Of a DNA stretch of 8,887 nucleotides, positions 6,601-8,887 are shown one piece after another. The position numbers and the translations under genes are program-made. This DNA comes from Victivallales bacterium. Its GTDB lineage: Bacteria > Verrucomicrobiota > Lentisphaeria > Oligosphaerales > Lenti-02. Position 1 is the stretch's first letter; every line of letters begins with the position of its first letter. The stretch covers positions 1 through 8,887 of the forward strand of contig JABGQJ010000291.1 of the NCBI GenBank assembly GCA_018648945.1, read 5' to 3'. The notes under the pieces are model-generated. The model had not been told where the DNA came from, did not search any database, and saw only the letters and a list, made by a program, of their open reading frames with translations.

Positions 6601-8715
6601 ATGAGTAGAGCAGGCAGGCAATTGGCGATCAGGCTTATCGGAGGGATCACGATGGCGGTAGCGCTATGCAGTGCTGGGCAGGGCCGGGCGGCCCGCCGGC
6701 AGGTTGAGTCGGACCGGTTCGTCCCAGGAGTCAGGCTCTTCAGCGACCGCTCGTATGTCCTGACCAAGGAAGCGCCCGACTTCCTCCGTGGCATGGCGTT
6801 CATCCGGACCAAGATCAATGGCGGGCGGCCGCTCGTCTGTTCGCAGGAGGGAAAGCTGTATGTCTTGACCCCGGCGGTGCGGCAGGGCGCCGCGTCGCAG
6901 ACAGCAGCGCTGGAGATGCAGGGCTACACGCGGCAACCGATGCCGGAGTTCCAGCTCTTCGCTGGCAGGGACATCGAGCGGGTGGTGCTCTTTACCAAGG
7001 AGCTCGCGAAGGGGGATAGCGTGCGCTTTGGAAAATGGACCGTTCTGCTTGCACCGGAGATGTTCCTGGAGCGCCCGGAACCCCGTTACGAGACGTTGTA
7101 CAACGGCATCCGCATCGCCTGTGATCCCGGCGAGCGCACGGACATGACGCTATCCAAGAGCGATCCTCTGCCGGTTCCGTACCTGAACGATGTGCCCGAA
7201 GTCATTCCCATCGACACAGGGCGGCAGCTTTTCGTGGATGATTTCCTCATCGCGGAAACGACGCTGAAGCGGACGTGGCACAAGGCGGTCAAGGACTCCC
7301 GCAACCCCGTCATGCGCCCCACGACCGAGTTGGAGCTGGGCTCGAAGAGCAACCGCCCGGCGATGGCGGCCCCCTTCAGCGGCGGCGTCTGGTACGACGG
7401 CACGGACGGGCTGTTCAAGGCATGGTACTGCGCCGGTTGGTTCGATGGCACGGCCTACGCCTTCAGCAAGGACGGAATCCACTGGGAACGACCCGAACTG
7501 AAGGCGGAGTCGGGCACCAACCGCATCGTCCCCCACAAAGGGGTGCGGGATTCGTGCGCGGTGATCATGGACCCGCATGCCGGTCCCGATGGCACGCGCT
7601 TCAAGATGCTGCTCTGGAGCCGTCCCCAAGGCGGCGAACTGTTCGTCTCCAAGAATGGCATGGACTGGGGGGAATCGGTTGGCACAGGCGGGACGGGGGA
7701 TCGCAGCACGATCTTCTACAACCCATTTCGGCGCAAGTGGGTTTACAGCCTGCGCTCGGGCTGGGCCGCGCGTGCCCGGGACTATAGCGAATCGTCGGAC
7801 TTCCTCGCTGGTGCGGCTTTCCTGGACAAGGTCAACTGGCTCCGGGTGGACAAGCTGGACGTGCCCGACAAACACTGGCTCTACGCGCAGCCCGAACAGA
7901 AGCCAGAGCGCGGTGGGGACTCGCCGCAGCTCTACAACTTCGACGCGGTGGCCTACGAGTCCCTCATGCTTGGGGCCTTCACGGTCCACTTGGGGCCGGA
8001 CAACGAGGCGTGCACGAAGGCGCGCGTCCCGAAGATCACCGAGATTCACCTGGGCTTCAGCCGCGACGGTTTCCACTGGTCGCGCCCTGACGACCGCGCC
8101 CCGTTCATTCCCGCATCGCGGACGCCGGGGACCTGGGACCGGGCCTACCTGCACTCCAACGCGGCGCTCTGCCTGATTGTCGGCGATGAGCTCTGGTTCT
8201 ACTACACGGGATTCCAGGGCGACTACGCGGGCAGGCCAGACAACCCCGACCGCCGCGGCGGGCTCTACGACAATGCCTCGATGGGAATCGCTCGGCTGCG
8301 CAGGGACGGGTTCGCTTCCATGGACGCCGGTCCCGACGGGGGCACACTCACGACCCGACCGCTGCGCTTCTCACATGGCGACCGCCTGTTCGTGAATGTG
8401 GCCGCTCCCAAGGGCTCCCTGCGGGCAGAGATCGCGGACGCGGGCGGCACGCCCATCAAAGGCTTCACCTTCGACGAGTGCGAACCCCTCACCGCCGACA
8501 GCACGTCTGTGGCACTGACGTGGCGGAGCGGGACGGACCTGGCTGCGTTGCACGATCAACCTGTGCGGATTCGTTTCGCGCTGACCAATGGGTCGCTCTA
8601 CGCGTTCTGGACCGGCGACAAGAGCGGCGCAAGTCGCGGCTACCTGGCCGGCGGCTCGCCGGGGCATGCCGGGCTGGTTGACGACAACGGCGGAAAGGAA
8701 GCCAGAGGCCAGTAG
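6601..8715 (+). CDS. Exported GH32/GH43-like beta-propeller protein
   Basis: Probable exported five-bladed propeller glycosidase or lectin-like protein, 704 residues from ATG 6601. This start is chosen because a signal peptide begins there (MSRAGRQLAIR, hydrophobic LIGGITMAVAL, cleavage near RAA) and AGCGGA lies nine bases upstream; ATG 6592 is also possible. Residues about 40-155 form a beta-rich domain I cannot assign to a family. IDTGRQLFVDDFLI (204-217) opens the propeller, as in related exported proteins of planctomycetes and relatives. Blade motifs of the S-x-D/N-G-x-x-W form recur at SKDGIHWERP (289-298), SKNGMDWGES (350-359) and SRDGFHWSRP (487-496). Residues 585-671 match the GH32-type C-terminal beta-sandwich: DRLFVNV, GTPIKGF, LTWRSGTDL, PVRIRF, GSLYAFW. 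The catalytic acids of GH32/GH43 cannot be placed confidently (D214/D215 are candidates for the N-terminal one), so activity is uncertain. It ends in TAG, 12 bases before the converging partial gene. Confidence 0.8.
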   Translation: MSRAGRQLAIRLIGGITMAVALCSAGQGRAARRQVESDRFVPGVRLFSDRSYVLTKEAPDFLRGMAFIRTKINGGRPLVCSQEGKLYVLTPAVRQGAASQTAALEMQGYTRQPMPEFQLFAGRDIERVVLFTKELAKGDSVRFGKWTVLLAPEMFLERPEPRYETLYNGIRIACDPGERTDMTLSKSDPLPVPYLNDVPEVIPIDTGRQLFVDDFLIAETTLKRTWHKAVKDSRNPVMRPTTELELGSKSNRPAMAAPFSGGVWYDGTDGLFKAWYCAGWFDGTAYAFSKDGIHWERPELKAESGTNRIVPHKGVRDSCAVIMDPHAGPDGTRFKMLLWSRPQGGELFVSKNGMDWGESVGTGGTGDRSTIFYNPFRRKWVYSLRSGWAARARDYSESSDFLAGAAFLDKVNWLRVDKLDVPDKHWLYAQPEQKPERGGDSPQLYNFDAVAYESLMLGAFTVHLGPDNEACTKARVPKITEIHLGFSRDGFHWSRPDDRAPFIPASRTPGTWDRAYLHSNAALCLIVGDELWFYYTGFQGDYAGRPDNPDRRGGLYDNASMGIARLRRDGFASMDAGPDGGTLTTRPLRFSHGDRLFVNVAAPKGSLRAEIADAGGTPIKGFTFDECEPLTADSTSVALTWRSGTDLAALHDQPVRIRFALTNGSLYAFWTGDKSGASRGYLAGGSPGHAGLVDDNGGKEARGQ

Positions 8716-8727
8716 GCTCCCAGGAAA

Positions 8728-8887
8728 CTAGAACCTATAGACATGGACCGCGAATGGCGCGAAGTCGTCGCTCAATCTGTTCTCGTCGAGACGGACGGCC
8801 CGGTACTCGAGCATCTCCTTGACTTCCTTCGGGAGCTTGGGGATGCCAGAGAACGTGAATGTGATCCGCTGCGCTTCCCGGCGGTTG
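8728..8887 (-). CDS. C-terminal end of a probable glycosidase-type exported protein (5' cut by window edge)
   Basis: The minus strand is open from the right edge to a TAG stop at 8730-8728 and gives 52 residues. It contains RITFTFSGIPKLPKEV, then EYRAVRLDENRLSDDFAPF, ending AVHVYRF. This is the common final beta-sandwich strand pattern of secreted glycosidases: a 'glp' turn, an E-x-R-x-V-x-L strand, and a D-x-F-x-P-x-(A/G)-V-H-x-Y-R terminus. The catalytic part lies beyond the window, so the family and substrate cannot be named. It converges on the propeller gene with only 12 bases between the stop codons and no visible terminator hairpin. Confidence 0.7.
   Translation of the reverse strand, partial: NRREAQRITFTFSGIPKLPKEVKEMLEYRAVRLDENRLSDDFAPFAVHVYRF

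Noticed and set aside
6667..6678. Possible lipoprotein signal (VALC) in the propeller protein
   Set aside because: Leucine directly before the cysteine does not fit the usual lipobox, which needs Gly, Ala or Ser there.
7150..8154. 334-codon minus-strand frame opposite the propeller gene
   Set aside because: It lies wholly within the propeller gene and is Arg/Val/Pro-rich with no domain pattern, so it is a shadow frame.

Overview
The window is GC-rich bacterial DNA carrying five protein-coding genes, four whole and one cut by the right edge. No RNA gene, CRISPR array, insertion sequence or transposase is visible. Three of the whole genes encode large Sec-exported proteins of carbohydrate-active type: a TIM-barrel glycosidase with tandem LamG-like domains, an SGNH/GDSL esterase-like protein, and a GH32/GH43-like beta-propeller. 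The gene cut by the right edge ends like a secreted glycosidase. This style (long, multidomain exported proteins, strands mixed rather than in one operon, no TonB/SusCD pair, no local regulator) suggests a planctomycete or another PVC-group bacterium such as Lentisphaerae, Kiritimatiellota or Verrucomicrobia. That placement is inferred from protein style alone.

Layout. At 1-2841 (+) lies the glycosidase-like protein. At 2902-4023 (+), in the same reading frame and just past its TAG stop, lies a polysaccharide pyruvyl transferase-like protein whose conserved N-terminus begins before any ordinary start codon. At 4062-6314 (-), converging on that pair, lies the SGNH hydrolase. A 286-base divergent region (6315-6600) follows and holds a striking 38-base inverted repeat. 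At 6601-8715 (+) lies the beta-propeller protein. At 8728-8887 (-) is the C-terminal end of another protein, stopping 12 bases from the propeller gene.

Working together: the exported proteins could form a small set for removing ester groups and cleaving a decorated polysaccharide outside the cytoplasm or in the periplasm. The pyruvyl transferase-like protein has no visible signal peptide and its family normally works in the cytoplasm on glycan synthesis, so its pairing with an exported glycosidase is odd. The substrate cannot be read from the sequence. The two observations most worth following are the start/stop junction at 2839-2902 and the inverted repeat at 6403-6440.
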